A stretch of 64,000 nucleotides of DNA from Neobacillus niacini. Its GTDB lineage: Bacteria > Bacillota > Bacilli > Bacillales > Cytobacillaceae. The notes under the pieces were generated by a model, which was not told the origin of the DNA, ran no database searches, and saw only the letters and a list, made by a program, of their open reading frames with translations. A program made the translations under genes and the position numbers. Every line of letters starts with the position of its first letter. The first letter of the stretch is position 1. The stretch is taken from NCBI RefSeq assembly GCF_019749295.1, contig NZ_JACWFG010000010.1, forward strand, positions 1 to 64,000. The letters are read 5' to 3'. Of this stretch, positions 51,317 through 60,415 are shown in pieces.

Positions 51317-52867
51317 TTAATCCTCACTTTTGTACCTATCTTCAAGAATAGTTTCTAAATTTTGATATGCCTTTTCAACACTATCTTTAGCTGAATGAAG
51401 CCACTTTAGCTGCTGCTCTTGTTGTTTCTCCCTTTCCCTAATCATTCTTTTTACTTCATTCTCTTCCGGCCCGCCAGGCAAACAACGAATTTTAATAAAA
51501 TAATCAGGATCAAGCGCTTGACGAAGCATCTCTTCATCAAGCTGTAGAGGTTTATCGATGATTCCATCCGCTGCGTTATTGATGTGCGCCAAGGTCACTT
51601 CATTTACAGCTATACCTTGGGCTAAAGCATCTTTAACAACTTTACTGACAATATGGTGCGCAGTCCGAAATGAAACTCCATCTGTTCTCACTAATGTATC
51701 GGCAAGCTCCGTAATGGTTGCAAAACTTGCTTCTGTTCGTTTACGAAGCATGACTGCATCTACTTCTGCTGTTCCAATGACACAAGCGAGTAATCGACAC
51801 AATTTATCTAGTAATTCTAAGCTTTTCCAGCCATAAGGCTGCATATCATCCTCGGTATCCACGATATCACCAAATGGAGTGTTGTGAATCATGGTCAAAA
51901 CGGTTTGGGTATTGCCAACACATGTAGATAACAAAGAGCGTAAATGCTCGAGAGATACGGGGTTGCGTTTTTGCGGCATAATCGAACTTATTTGGACGTA
52001 TGGATCTGCTACCTTCAGTACCCCATATTCTTGCGTACTCCAAAGCAATAAATCCTGAACAAAACGGCCAATAGAGAGCGCACTAATTTGCGTGGCTGTC
52101 ATGACCTCAGCGATGTAATCTGCTCCGGCTATGGCATCATACGAATTTTCTACTATCTTACTAAAACCAAGCAATTCACCCATTCTCTCACGATTAATAT
52201 TAAATCCAGAGGTCGTAAAAGCTGCTGCCCCCATCGGACTTTGGTTACAATTCTGGTACGCATGCATCAATCGTTTGAAATCGCGGTTTAATGAATCCAC
52301 TACAGCCAATAGATAATGTCCCAAAGTGGTTGGTTGTGCCTGCTGCGTGTGCGTGTATCCAATCATAAGTGTGTTGGTGTGGGAAGAAGCAAATCCTAAT
52401 AATTGCTCTTTTAAATAAAGCAAAGAAGAGAGAGCGGTTTGGAGTTTTTCTCTAAGCGCCATTCGAAACATCGTAATACACATATCATTCCGGCTTCTGC
52501 CAATATGGAGATTGCCTGCAATTTCACCAGCACTCTTAAGCAAATCACTCTCTATTTGGAAAAACAAATCCTCTACTTGGCCAGAATAGCAGGAGGTGGT
52601 GATTGATTGTAAATCTAGGTTCATAATTGCCCTTGCAATATTTTTCGCATCATCATCAGAAACCAAACCCTGCTCTGTCAGCATAATTAAATGCGCCTTA
52701 TTTATCATCATCATTGAACTTAGCAAGTGATGTTTGGCTTCATTGTATGCTGGCTCCAAAACCACTTCGCGATAGGTCCTGCCTGGAAAAACAAGACCTT
52801 CTTTCTGAAAAATACGATCTCTTTGCTGCTTAACTTTCTCTTTTCCATCTTCATTTAAGGCATTCAT
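51317..52867 (-). CDS. argininosuccinate lyase paralogue
   Basis: A 516-residue member of the fumarase/aspartase superfamily. GNLHIGRSRNDMCITMFRMA (about 143-162) and the catalytic-loop signature SSIMPQKRNPVSLEHLRS (about 307-324) match argininosuccinate lyase. It lacks the usual GGRF start and has a longer, charged C-terminus than housekeeping ArgH (about 460). No argG is adjacent. It may act in a secondary pathway that cleaves an argininosuccinate-like adduct. Family assignment firm, pathway open. Confidence 0.82.
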   Translation of the reverse strand: MNALNEDGKEKVKQQRDRIFQKEGLVFPGRTYREVVLEPAYNEAKHHLLSSMMMINKAHLIMLTEQGLVSDDDAKNIARAIMNLDLQSITTSCYSGQVEDLFFQIESDLLKSAGEIAGNLHIGRSRNDMCITMFRMALREKLQTALSSLLYLKEQLLGFASSHTNTLMIGYTHTQQAQPTTLGHYLLAVVDSLNRDFKRLMHAYQNCNQSPMGAAAFTTSGFNINRERMGELLGFSKIVENSYDAIAGADYIAEVMTATQISALSIGRFVQDLLLWSTQEYGVLKVADPYVQISSIMPQKRNPVSLEHLRSLLSTCVGNTQTVLTMIHNTPFGDIVDTEDDMQPYGWKSLELLDKLCRLLACVIGTAEVDAVMLRKRTEASFATITELADTLVRTDGVSFRTAHHIVSKVVKDALAQGIAVNEVTLAHINNAADGIIDKPLQLDEEMLRQALDPDYFIKIRCLPGGPEENEVKRMIREREKQQEQQLKWLHSAKDSVEKAYQNLETILEDRYKSED

Positions 52868-53011
52868 GAACCTCTTCTCCCTTATGATCTTTTACTTTAT
52901 ATGTACTCAATTCTAATCCAAAAGGAAATTAAAAATTTATGAATGCACTTCATCCAAAAAATATTATGGATGAAGCTTACAACAGTTTACATAATAATAT
53001 TATATTTTTTC

Positions 53012-53167
53012 TTAGGATCTTCCAGCAGTCATATCGTTATATGGCAGGATTAGCTTTTTCACTTTTTCATAATTCATTGAACTAATTTCTCTCATTAACC
53101 GGGGAATTGCTTTTTCAGGATAACCATAATCTCGAAGCAGCTTTTCCATTTTCTTCATTTCTTCCAT
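53012..53167 (-). CDS. 51-aa small protein
   Basis: ATG at 53167 behind GGAGGTGTTTAT, stop at 53012. Charged, helical, with KLLRDYGYPEKAIPRLMREI and VKKLILPYND. No membrane segment or cysteine. Family not recognised. The ribosome site and codon pattern support a real gene. Confidence 0.6.
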   Translation of the reverse strand: MEEMKKMEKLLRDYGYPEKAIPRLMREISSMNYEKVKKLILPYNDMTAGRS

Positions 53168-53323
53168 ATAAACACCTCCAAAAACATTCTATTTTCATCC
53201 TTACTATTCCCTTAAGTACAGATGAGCTATATAGAAATATTTTTCCATGGGTATTTCCAGCACCCGCCTTGTATAGTCCTGTGTTTACTACATAACCTAT
53301 TTCTGTTTAGGAGGTGAAAAATT

Positions 53324-53512
53324 ATGTCTAATCAAAAGCAAAATAATAAAGGTGTTGCAGAGGGTATCAAAGAAACAGCGGGTGCTGCCTTTCATACTCT
53401 CCATAGTGCACTAGAGACCACTGAGAATGTTGCTATGAATGCAGTTGATGCTGCTAAAAATGCTGCAAACAATTTAACTGGCAATGGAAAAGGTCAACGC
53501 AATCACGATTAG
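53324..53512 (+). CDS. 62-aa small helical protein
   Basis: ATG at 53324 after AGGAGGTGAAAAATT. Ala/Asn-rich helix with repeating GIKETAGAAFHTLHSALE and AVDAAKNAANNL, a layout seen in small stress or spore-associated proteins. No known family. Closed by a strong terminator. Confidence 0.6.
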   Translation: MSNQKQNNKGVAEGIKETAGAAFHTLHSALETTENVAMNAVDAAKNAANNLTGNGKGQRNHD

Positions 53513-53523
53513 CGGATAATATG

Positions 53524-53553
53524 AAAAAAATCCCTTCGATAAGGGATTTTTTC
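53524..53553. terminator. bidirectional terminator
   Basis: AAAAATCCCTT-CGAT-AAGGGATTTTTT. Confidence 0.9.
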
Positions 53554-53586
53554 ATTATTATAGCAAGAAACATGTATACTGCTATC

Positions 53587-53763
53587 TTATTTTGTAATTT
53601 TGTAATTTTTATGGTTTACAATTGTAATTAAGGGTTCATCTTTTTCTTTTGAAACACCGTATTGAACCATTACGGAATTCTCCCTTACTCCGGTAACCAC
53701 GCCTTCTAATGAATTTCCCTCTCGTTTAAAGGAAATCTTATCGCCAACTTTTGCATTAGCCAT
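53587..53763 (-). CDS. DUF2187 family protein
   Basis: A 58-residue SH3-like beta-barrel protein: GDKISFKREGNSLEGVVTGVRENSVMVQ. The frame is open to 53802, but GAGGTGATAG precedes the ATG at 53763, which begins at the family N-terminus. Nucleic-acid-binding or ribosome association has been suggested for the fold; function unproven. Confidence 0.85.
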   Translation of the reverse strand: MANAKVGDKISFKREGNSLEGVVTGVRENSVMVQYGVSKEKDEPLITIVNHKNYKITK

Positions 53764-53845
53764 TCTATCACCTCGTCTATATTTTTTCCAATAATAAGGC
53801 ATTAAATACTTGATTTACATCTATGTATTACCCTATGCCAAGCAG

Positions 53846-54004
53846 TTATTTAAGAACAGAAAAAAAGGGAAGAACAACAATGACTAGAGTTAAGAAAAAT
53901 ACCGCCAATGCGCCCACTTTCTGTTTCTCCTTCCATAAACTGACACCAAAGCCTAAAGTATAAGCTGAAATAGCGAGTAATGCAAGGATAATTATTAGTT
54001 GCAA
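53846..54004 (-). CDS. 52-aa two-helix membrane protein at the end of the ger operon
   Basis: TTG at 54004 immediately follows the gerC stop, with GGTGGGG at the right distance inside the gerC end. The stop is at 53846. Two membrane helices (about 2-20 and 31-50) are joined by a short WKEKQK loop. Small membrane 'D' proteins with this layout accompany several germinant-receptor operons in Bacillus and modulate germination. Assignment rests on position, size and topology. Confidence 0.65.
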   Translation of the reverse strand: MQLIIILALLAISAYTLGFGVSLWKEKQKVGALAVFFLTLVIVVLPFFSVLK

Positions 54005-55255
54005 CTAGTGCCCCACCTTTATAGGTCTATTTGTTTCCTTCCCATAATCAACAATTTCAATCTCAGCCTTTACATGGATGTCTGCTCGCAGGTACGATTT
54101 TGCCCAATTAAATTTTTTATATTCCTGTATGGTAGAAAAATATTTCTTAGCATATAAAGGTAATGGATATGGGACGCCTTTTAGTTTTGTTTGTGATTTT
54201 TTAAGTAAGTCTTCATTCATTTTTTCAATATGGTCCGCGATATGTTTTCTTAATTTTTGTCGATTTTTCTCTAATGCATAATTAGCCTTTGAGGGATTTG
54301 ACATAATCTCCAGCTGTAGGGGGATCGTAATATATATTTGCGGTCTTACACCTTTTAACTTCATTTTTATCTTATTTCCTTTTGTTTTCATAATTCTAGC
54401 AGCAATTTGTTTCTTATCGTCATCAGCAAAAGGGTCAGGTAAATTGACCAATATATCTTTTATATTCGTCGTATCATCTAGAATATTAACTGTGCGTGTT
54501 TCTTGACCCGTCAGTTTACTAATCATGATACCTTTCTTGAAAACGGCAGACCCAATAAATTGGGTATCATCTAGTTCACCAGTTGCATTCAATTCCCCTG
54601 CCATGTATTCATCTTCCCTTTGAATTCTAGGATTGTCTAATCTTTTAGCTGTGGTGTACATCGCTAAAAAGAGGTCTGTCTCTCTTTCGGCAGATTGAAA
54701 ATATCGGAACAGAGTTGAATCAGGGATGAGCCCATTTTCAATCCCGTGATCAACCATAAATTGAAAGTATTTGTGCGGTCTTGTTTCCATTCTAGGTTTA
54801 TTTTTCAGGAAGTATTCTGCCGCCTTTTCTTTAGAGATGGCTAGATAGCTATTTAAACGTATTTCTTTATCTTTTAACACTTCGAAAAATGTTGTTGTAA
54901 AATTGGGGTCTCTTGCAAATTCTTCGGATACTACAAAAATTCTTAACAATTCATAACTGATACTGCGTGATATAACTGAGTTTGCAGTCGCTTTGGCGGC
55001 AATGAAGTCATTAGCATCGAATGAAATGATTTCTCGGGCCTTTTCTGTTGAACCACCGCCGCCCTGTAGACTTCCTACCTCGGGATTTGCCAGTAACATG
55101 GTTACCTTAATTTTCCCTTCCTGCTTCGAAAGGTCTAACCCCAGTCCAATTACATACGATTTATCTTCCAGTTCTCCTCGGTCCCAACACCCGGTTAAGA
55201 ACATAACCACTACGAAAAACAACACTATTCTACATACTGTTTTTGTTTTTGGCAT
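54005..55255 (-). CDS. germinant receptor C subunit (Ger(x)C lipoprotein)
   Basis: A 416-residue lipoprotein, lipobox LTGC near residue 20, then the three-domain GerC fold (YVIGLGLDLSKQEGKIKVT near the start, SKANYALEKNRQKLRKHI near 300). It anchors to the outer leaflet of the spore inner membrane and works with the A and B subunits in nutrient sensing. Its start overlaps the end of gerB by 26 bases. Confidence 0.92.
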   Translation of the reverse strand: MPKTKTVCRIVLFFVVVMFLTGCWDRGELEDKSYVIGLGLDLSKQEGKIKVTMLLANPEVGSLQGGGGSTEKAREIISFDANDFIAAKATANSVISRSISYELLRIFVVSEEFARDPNFTTTFFEVLKDKEIRLNSYLAISKEKAAEYFLKNKPRMETRPHKYFQFMVDHGIENGLIPDSTLFRYFQSAERETDLFLAMYTTAKRLDNPRIQREDEYMAGELNATGELDDTQFIGSAVFKKGIMISKLTGQETRTVNILDDTTNIKDILVNLPDPFADDDKKQIAARIMKTKGNKIKMKLKGVRPQIYITIPLQLEIMSNPSKANYALEKNRQKLRKHIADHIEKMNEDLLKKSQTKLKGVPYPLPLYAKKYFSTIQEYKKFNWAKSYLRADIHVKAEIEIVDYGKETNRPIKVGH

Positions 55256-56339
55256 GTTTAAACTCTCCTTTTACCAGCGCAACTAACCACAGAATAATTG
55301 AAATGAAGGCAAACAAAGGACCAGCCATATTTTGTATCAGTGGTTTAAGCATTAGTGTGACATCCATGGGTGATTCTGGAATGATTCCTATCATCAGATA
55401 AATCGTTGTTAAGGATGGAATTAAGTATTCAAAGTCCTTAATTTTAAAAAGTCTACCGAACATTAGTGCATTAATATATAAGAAAGCACTAAAACGAATG
55501 AATGCGGTAATAATCCAAATGATGAAAAATATAATTTCGACATTCGGTATATATTCACCAAGGGAAATAAAGCGAATGGCTATATGAAATGGATAGGCAA
55601 TACCCCCAAGGGACTCATCAAACATACAAATAAAAAGGAGCGTTGCTGCACTAATTTGGATACAGATATACACATAGGCAATCCAAGTCCCTTTTCTAAA
55701 GACTTTGTTTGACTTGACATATGGAATGAGCATCGTTAATATAAAAAATTCAGCAAAAATAGTGAGCTTCATTGAACTATGCTTGATTAGTTCAGCATAT
55801 CCTGGACCCCATAAAGGGAACATAGCATGGATATTGCTTTTTTGGGTACTGATCCCTAACGCAATATACAAAGAGACCAACGAATAGAAAACAATGAGAT
55901 AGGAAACAGAACCGACGTGTTGAAGCCCCTTTTTAGCTCCATATGCACAAGTTAACATTAACATCGTATAGATAATCAGATTGGGTGTCGTCGTAAAATA
56001 AAACGCTCGGATGATGTTGGTATAGGTTCTGGTGTCAAACGAAACAGCAAACGAACTGATGACAAAAATAACAAGACAAACAATGAAACCAATATATTTA
56101 CCAAGTAATTTTTTAATAACGGAAAATAAATCTTTACCTTGATACAAAGACATCGTCTTTATTAATAAATATAAAGGGATAAAGAAGAATACTGCCGATA
56201 GAATCGGAATCATCCACGCTGCATTTTGCACCTTACTAAATAGGATGGCCGGTGTATCTTCCGTAGCTTTTGCCCCAACCATTAAAACAGCGATCGCAAC
56301 AAATTCACGTATTCCAAGTTTTCCAGGCTGCTGTTTCAT
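55230..56339 (-). CDS. germinant receptor B subunit (spore permease family)
   Basis: A 369-residue protein with ten membrane segments in the amino-acid/polyamine transporter-like GerB family. The N-terminal GKLGIREFVAIAVLMVGAKATEDTP is typical. It is thought to hold the germinant-binding pocket. It lies between gerA (three-base gap) and gerC (overlap). The nutrient cannot be inferred. Confidence 0.93.
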   Translation of the reverse strand: MKQQPGKLGIREFVAIAVLMVGAKATEDTPAILFSKVQNAAWMIPILSAVFFFIPLYLLIKTMSLYQGKDLFSVIKKLLGKYIGFIVCLVIFVISSFAVSFDTRTYTNIIRAFYFTTTPNLIIYTMLMLTCAYGAKKGLQHVGSVSYLIVFYSLVSLYIALGISTQKSNIHAMFPLWGPGYAELIKHSSMKLTIFAEFFILTMLIPYVKSNKVFRKGTWIAYVYICIQISAATLLFICMFDESLGGIAYPFHIAIRFISLGEYIPNVEIIFFIIWIITAFIRFSAFLYINALMFGRLFKIKDFEYLIPSLTTIYLMIGIIPESPMDVTLMLKPLIQNMAGPLFAFISIILWLVALVKGEFKHAKNKNSM

Positions 56340-56342
56340 AAA

Positions 56343-57887
56343 TTATGATTCCTTTCTTTGTTTAACCATATCCTTTGGCTTAAGATATCCTGGTCTAAAC
56401 CTTTCTACCATTGGAACATGTCTAATGAGTAAATCCTTTGAAGAGAAGGAATGTGGTGTCATCGGTGCAAAATAAGGCGTACCAAACGATTTCAAGGAAA
56501 CTACATAATAAAGTCCGCCGATAAATAAAGCTGTAACTCCATAAATCCCCATAAAACCAGCTGAAAAAATAAATAAAAATCGAGTAATTCGAATAGCGAA
56601 ATTCATACTTATATCGCTAATAATAAATGAACTTAATCCGCTTAAAGCAATAACAATAATCACAATCGGACTAATGATGTTCGCCTGCACGGCTGCTTGA
56701 CCTAGTATTAACGCCCCAACAATCCCAATGGTTGGACCAATCGGAGATGGAACACGTAAACCAGCTTCCCGTATAAGTTCAAAGGCAATTTCCATCATGA
56801 GAACTTCAATAATGGACGGAAAAGGTACCCTTTCCCTTGTCCCTGCAATCGCCATTAATAAATCTGGAGGAATCATCCCCACATGGAAATTTGTAATCGC
56901 TATATAGATAGAAGAAGTGAAAACAGCAACAAATAGTGCTAAGAACCGTAGGAATCGAATGAAATTACCATATGGTGTCCTCAAGTAGTGATCTTCGGGT
57001 GAATGAAACAATGCCCAAAAGGTTGCTGGCAGAATTAAACTAGCTGGTGAATTTTCCATCAATAAAACAATATGTCCTTCTTCGATGTAAGCAGACGCAC
57101 GGTCAGGACGTTCAGTATAAAGTAAGGTTGGAAATAATGACCTTGGCCGCTCTTCTAAATGCTGCTCTAAAATACTTAAATCAATAAGACTATCAACATC
57201 AAGTGAACTTAACTTATCCTTTATGGTTTTTAGCAGTTCTTCATTAACAAGGTCCTTTTGATAAACAAGAAATACATTGTTTCTGGACCGTTTTGAAATA
57301 GTCTGGGTTTCAACAAGCAGATTTTCATTTTTAATTTTTTTACGGATTAAGGCAATATTGTCGATTACTCTTTCATTAAAGGCTTCTTTTGCCCCTTTAA
57401 CGATTACCTCATTGTCTGATTTTTCAATCGACCGTCCGCTTATCTGGGTTGTTTCAAATAAATAACATTGATCATCGCCATCCACAAATAAAGCAGTATT
57501 CCCACCAGTAATGAACTCGGTAATCTCACCAATATTTTTCTTGGTGCTGGCAATGGGATAGGAAACAATATCTGGAATATTCTTAGCCGGATGCTCGTTA
57601 TCAAGTAATGGCTCCATTATGCTGTCCATAATGATTTGTAACCCAACCATGGAACTCAAGTAAATGATGAACCCCCTGCGGTTAAGGGTAGTAATGGTGA
57701 ACTCACGAACTTTCACATCAATATTATCAGGAACGGAGAAAAGAGATTTGAAGGTCGCTAAATTTTGATCATAATCAGCGCTAATATCCTGTTTCTTTAA
57801 CTCGATAATCTCAGTATTGGTTTCTTCATTAAATTCAGGTTCAGTATTCAAACCCTTCTTCCATAATTTTGAGATTTTCTTCCTCAT
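56343..57887 (-). CDS. germinant receptor A subunit (GerA family)
   Basis: A 514-residue subunit with a cytoplasmic N-terminal domain (about 1-265) and five membrane helices after it, including the family block around ERVPFPSIIEVLMMEIAFELIREAG (by position, about residues 370-394) and RVPSPIGPTIGIVGALILGQAAV. An ATG at 57923 also opens the frame, but only the ATG at 57887 has a good ribosome site (GGGAGGG). Forms the oligomeric ion-release part of the receptor. First gene of gerA-gerB-gerC-small ORF. Confidence 0.93.
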   Translation of the reverse strand: MRKKISKLWKKGLNTEPEFNEETNTEIIELKKQDISADYDQNLATFKSLFSVPDNIDVKVREFTITTLNRRGFIIYLSSMVGLQIIMDSIMEPLLDNEHPAKNIPDIVSYPIASTKKNIGEITEFITGGNTALFVDGDDQCYLFETTQISGRSIEKSDNEVIVKGAKEAFNERVIDNIALIRKKIKNENLLVETQTISKRSRNNVFLVYQKDLVNEELLKTIKDKLSSLDVDSLIDLSILEQHLEERPRSLFPTLLYTERPDRASAYIEEGHIVLLMENSPASLILPATFWALFHSPEDHYLRTPYGNFIRFLRFLALFVAVFTSSIYIAITNFHVGMIPPDLLMAIAGTRERVPFPSIIEVLMMEIAFELIREAGLRVPSPIGPTIGIVGALILGQAAVQANIISPIVIIVIALSGLSSFIISDISMNFAIRITRFLFIFSAGFMGIYGVTALFIGGLYYVVSLKSFGTPYFAPMTPHSFSSKDLLIRHVPMVERFRPGYLKPKDMVKQRKES

Positions 57888-58045
57888 CCCGCTATCCCTC
57901 CCAGTTTTTATATCCTTTTCCATCTAAAGGGGTTTTATGTATGAAATGGACCTGTAAAAAATCATGTCCTTTAAAATTTACATTTCGAGATCCGAAAAAA
58001 GTGGTAAAATACAAGATATTACATTTAATGAATTAGGGGATTGGG

Positions 58046-58972
58046 ATGAAGAAGAAATGGATGATTTATGGAATGTTGTTTATTGCGACGGCTACCTGGG
58101 GAAGTGCGTTTATTGCTGGTAAAATTGCGGTTCAGAGCTTTGAGCCTGCAACGGTAGCATTTTTACGTTTTTTAGGGGCTTCACTTCTGTTATTTCCACT
58201 TATGTGGATCATGGAAAAAAATCCGAAGAAACCGACACTTAAGGATTATGGATTATTTGCAGTTCTTGGATTAACTGGTATTGCCATCTATAATATCTGC
58301 TTTTTTATCGCCACTAAACAGGCACCAGTTATTAAGAGTTCACTATTTATAGCCTCTAATCCGGTATTAATTGTTCTCTTATCTGGTATATTTTTAAAAG
58401 AAAAAATTACAAGGAACCATATTATTGGCATGGTAATTGCACTTTCTGGCGCTGCCTATATTATCACGGATGGACATATCTTTACTTTATTTAAACTTGG
58501 TTTTGAAACGATTGATTTTGTTTTACTTGGTGCTGTTATTAGCTGGGCCCTGTACAGTGTAGTTGGTAAAGTGGTTTTGAAAAAATATAGTGCTGTGGAG
58601 TCCACTACTTACGCTGTTGCTTTTGGAACACTTTTTTTAGCACCTTTTGCTTTTGCTGAAACAGCATGGCAGGACGTTGGGCAGGCAAATTTCTCTACCT
58701 GGATTGCGATTGCACATATGAGTATTTTTGTAACTGTCGTTTCTTTTATTATGTATTATTACGGAATCAAAGAGGTGGGGGCAGCAAAAGCATCCATTTT
58801 TATTAATGTGATGCCGGTATCCGCAGTGCTGATGGCTACCATTTTTTTAGGCGAAACCTTCACCTGGGCTCATGGAATTGGGGCTTCACTTGTATTAACC
58901 GGAGTTTATATTGGAACGAATACGAAATTATTTACTAGAAAAGTTCCAAAAGTGAAAGTTGCGGATTGTTAA
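58046..58972 (+). CDS. EamA family (DMT) transporter
   Basis: A 308-residue ten-helix transporter made of two EamA halves (about 8-140 and 155-290). TWGSAFIAGKIAVQSFEPATVAFLRF and GAAKASIFINVMPVSAVLMA (by position) mark them. Substrate unknown. It diverges from the ger operon. TTAGGGGATTGGG precedes the ATG. Confidence 0.9.
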   Translation: MKKKWMIYGMLFIATATWGSAFIAGKIAVQSFEPATVAFLRFLGASLLLFPLMWIMEKNPKKPTLKDYGLFAVLGLTGIAIYNICFFIATKQAPVIKSSLFIASNPVLIVLLSGIFLKEKITRNHIIGMVIALSGAAYIITDGHIFTLFKLGFETIDFVLLGAVISWALYSVVGKVVLKKYSAVESTTYAVAFGTLFLAPFAFAETAWQDVGQANFSTWIAIAHMSIFVTVVSFIMYYYGIKEVGAAKASIFINVMPVSAVLMATIFLGETFTWAHGIGASLVLTGVYIGTNTKLFTRKVPKVKVADC

Positions 58973-59000
58973 TACGATAGAATCCGATTTCTGTTGCAGG

Positions 59001-59028
59001 AGAGCACCACACGAGTGGTGCTCTTTCA
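59001..59028. terminator. bidirectional terminator
   Basis: AGAGCACCAC-ACGA-GTGGTGCTCT followed by TTC, between the converging transporter and membrane-protein genes. Confidence 0.85.
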
Positions 59029-59493
59029 TTTTACTTTGGCTACTCCTAATGCAAAATGATTCCAAAGAATACCTTCAACCAACTCAGCTTGTGTTTCTTC
59101 GCAATCAATAATTAGAATAACTTCAGAATGCTTACCTTTCAAAACTCTTTTCTTCTTCTTTACTACTTTTTCTATGTAAAGTCTAATGGTCAATCCTAGT
59201 ACGAATCCGATAAAAGCACCTATAAGGCCCCAGTAAATGGGTCCCCAGGTTAATATAAATCCGACACTAGCACCGATTACTGCAAAAGCAGTGGCAAGCG
59301 CCATCCCTATATCACTTAATGATGTACCGTCTGAATGGTGTGTAGAATCCAAAATTTTGCGTCCCTCTGTTCTATTATCTAGTGGGACCGCAAATATATT
59401 TTCTTTTTTAATCCCCTTACTTTCCAATTGTGAAATCGCTATTTCTAAGAAGGCATTACTTTCAAAAGTGGAAAAGAACTGCAAATCTATCAC
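59026..59493 (-). CDS. unknown protein with a glycine-rich membrane hairpin
   Basis: A 155-residue protein. An N-terminal alpha/beta part (1-55) resembles the sensor-like domain of heat-induced and stress membrane proteins. Two closely packed Ala/Gly-rich membrane segments (about 62-105) follow, then a basic stretch and a C-terminal strand-helix-strand part. No family assigned. It overlaps the upstream gene by four bases (ATGA), so the two are translationally coupled and probably act together. Confidence 0.65.
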   Translation of the reverse strand: MIDLQFFSTFESNAFLEIAISQLESKGIKKENIFAVPLDNRTEGRKILDSTHHSDGTSLSDIGMALATAFAVIGASVGFILTWGPIYWGLIGAFIGFVLGLTIRLYIEKVVKKKKRVLKGKHSEVILIIDCEETQAELVEGILWNHFALGVAKVK

Positions 59494-60290
59494 TTCACCT
59501 TTTGTCCTTTTAATAGTCGAAAACTTGCTGATTGGTATTTATTTTTGAGAAATTTAGTTTGTACCTCTTTGTAAAGTTTATTACTTTCAATTGCACTCGT
59601 ATAAGCATCAAAAGCTGCAAAACCATAATGGGATGGAAGAAACAAGAGCCATTCAGGATTTAAAACAGTGGTTGCCTGATGTACTTTACCTAAAAATAAG
59701 AAGGAAACAGCCTCTTGGGCATGAGAATAATAAAAGAAAACGACTACCCAAAATATAACAAAAAAGGCTGTCATAATCCTATTCACATAAAGCTGTCCTA
59801 GACCAGGCATAAATAATGACCAGATGACCGCAATAACAGGATTTCTTTTATCAAGATAATTTATTTCTACTGCTCCTAGACTGAATGTATTAAATCGATG
59901 ATCCTCAGCATCTGCTAAAAGGTAAATTTTATTAAGATCAACGGTTGTTCGATAACTATCCCATATGGTAAAAAGGTAAACTGGGATATACATTAGAAGC
60001 CATCTTGTATCTAATACTTCCTTAGCCATATCAATATTACCTTGGAAGGAGTAAATCATCGCATGATTAACATGGGCTTTTATATTTACAACAACTTCCC
60101 AAATAAATAGTACATACCCTCTAAGGTACTTAGATAGAAGCATATGTCCGAATCCGGGAAACGCCGCGGACCACCAAGCAATAATATACGGGTTTCGTAA
60201 GTGAATTTGTGTAATGCCTAAAATGCTGACATGTGCTTTGTATCGTTTGGCAGTGTTGTCATTCGTATAATTATTCATTTCTAGCCGCAC
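59490..60290 (-). CDS. membrane protein made of two tandem 92-residue copies
   Basis: A 266-residue protein. Residues 32-123 and 149-240 align without a gap at an offset of 117: RNP-start, FPGFGHM against MPGLGQL, WDSY against FDAY, NKIY against NKLY. Each copy has two to three hydrophobic segments and a [FM]PG[FL]G turn reminiscent of TM2-type domains. The linker and both ends are polar. Function unknown. First gene of a coupled pair. Confidence 0.75.
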   Translation of the reverse strand: MRLEMNNYTNDNTAKRYKAHVSILGITQIHLRNPYIIAWWSAAFPGFGHMLLSKYLRGYVLFIWEVVVNIKAHVNHAMIYSFQGNIDMAKEVLDTRWLLMYIPVYLFTIWDSYRTTVDLNKIYLLADAEDHRFNTFSLGAVEINYLDKRNPVIAVIWSLFMPGLGQLYVNRIMTAFFVIFWVVVFFYYSHAQEAVSFLFLGKVHQATTVLNPEWLLFLPSHYGFAAFDAYTSAIESNKLYKEVQTKFLKNKYQSASFRLLKGQKVK

Positions 60291-60375
60291 CTACAGTAAA
60301 CAACATAATTTCCAATAGTTTTCCAAACACGGTGTTTATTATCCAATATCCACTTTTTGTATTACTGTAGTAAGC

Positions 60376-60413
60376 TAAAAAAATACAACTCGTCCTAAGG
60401 AACGAGTTGTATT
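60376..60413 (-). terminator. terminator of the GNAT gene
   Basis: AATACAACTCGT/ACGAGTTGTATT with an eight-base loop and TTTTTT on the minus strand, touching the stop of the acetyltransferase gene. Confidence 0.9.
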
Positions 60414-60415
60414 CG

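Noticed and set aside
57924-58045. Sigma-G promoter before the ger operon
   Set aside because: A CATACAT segment resembles the -10, but no TGAATA-like -35 lies at the right distance.
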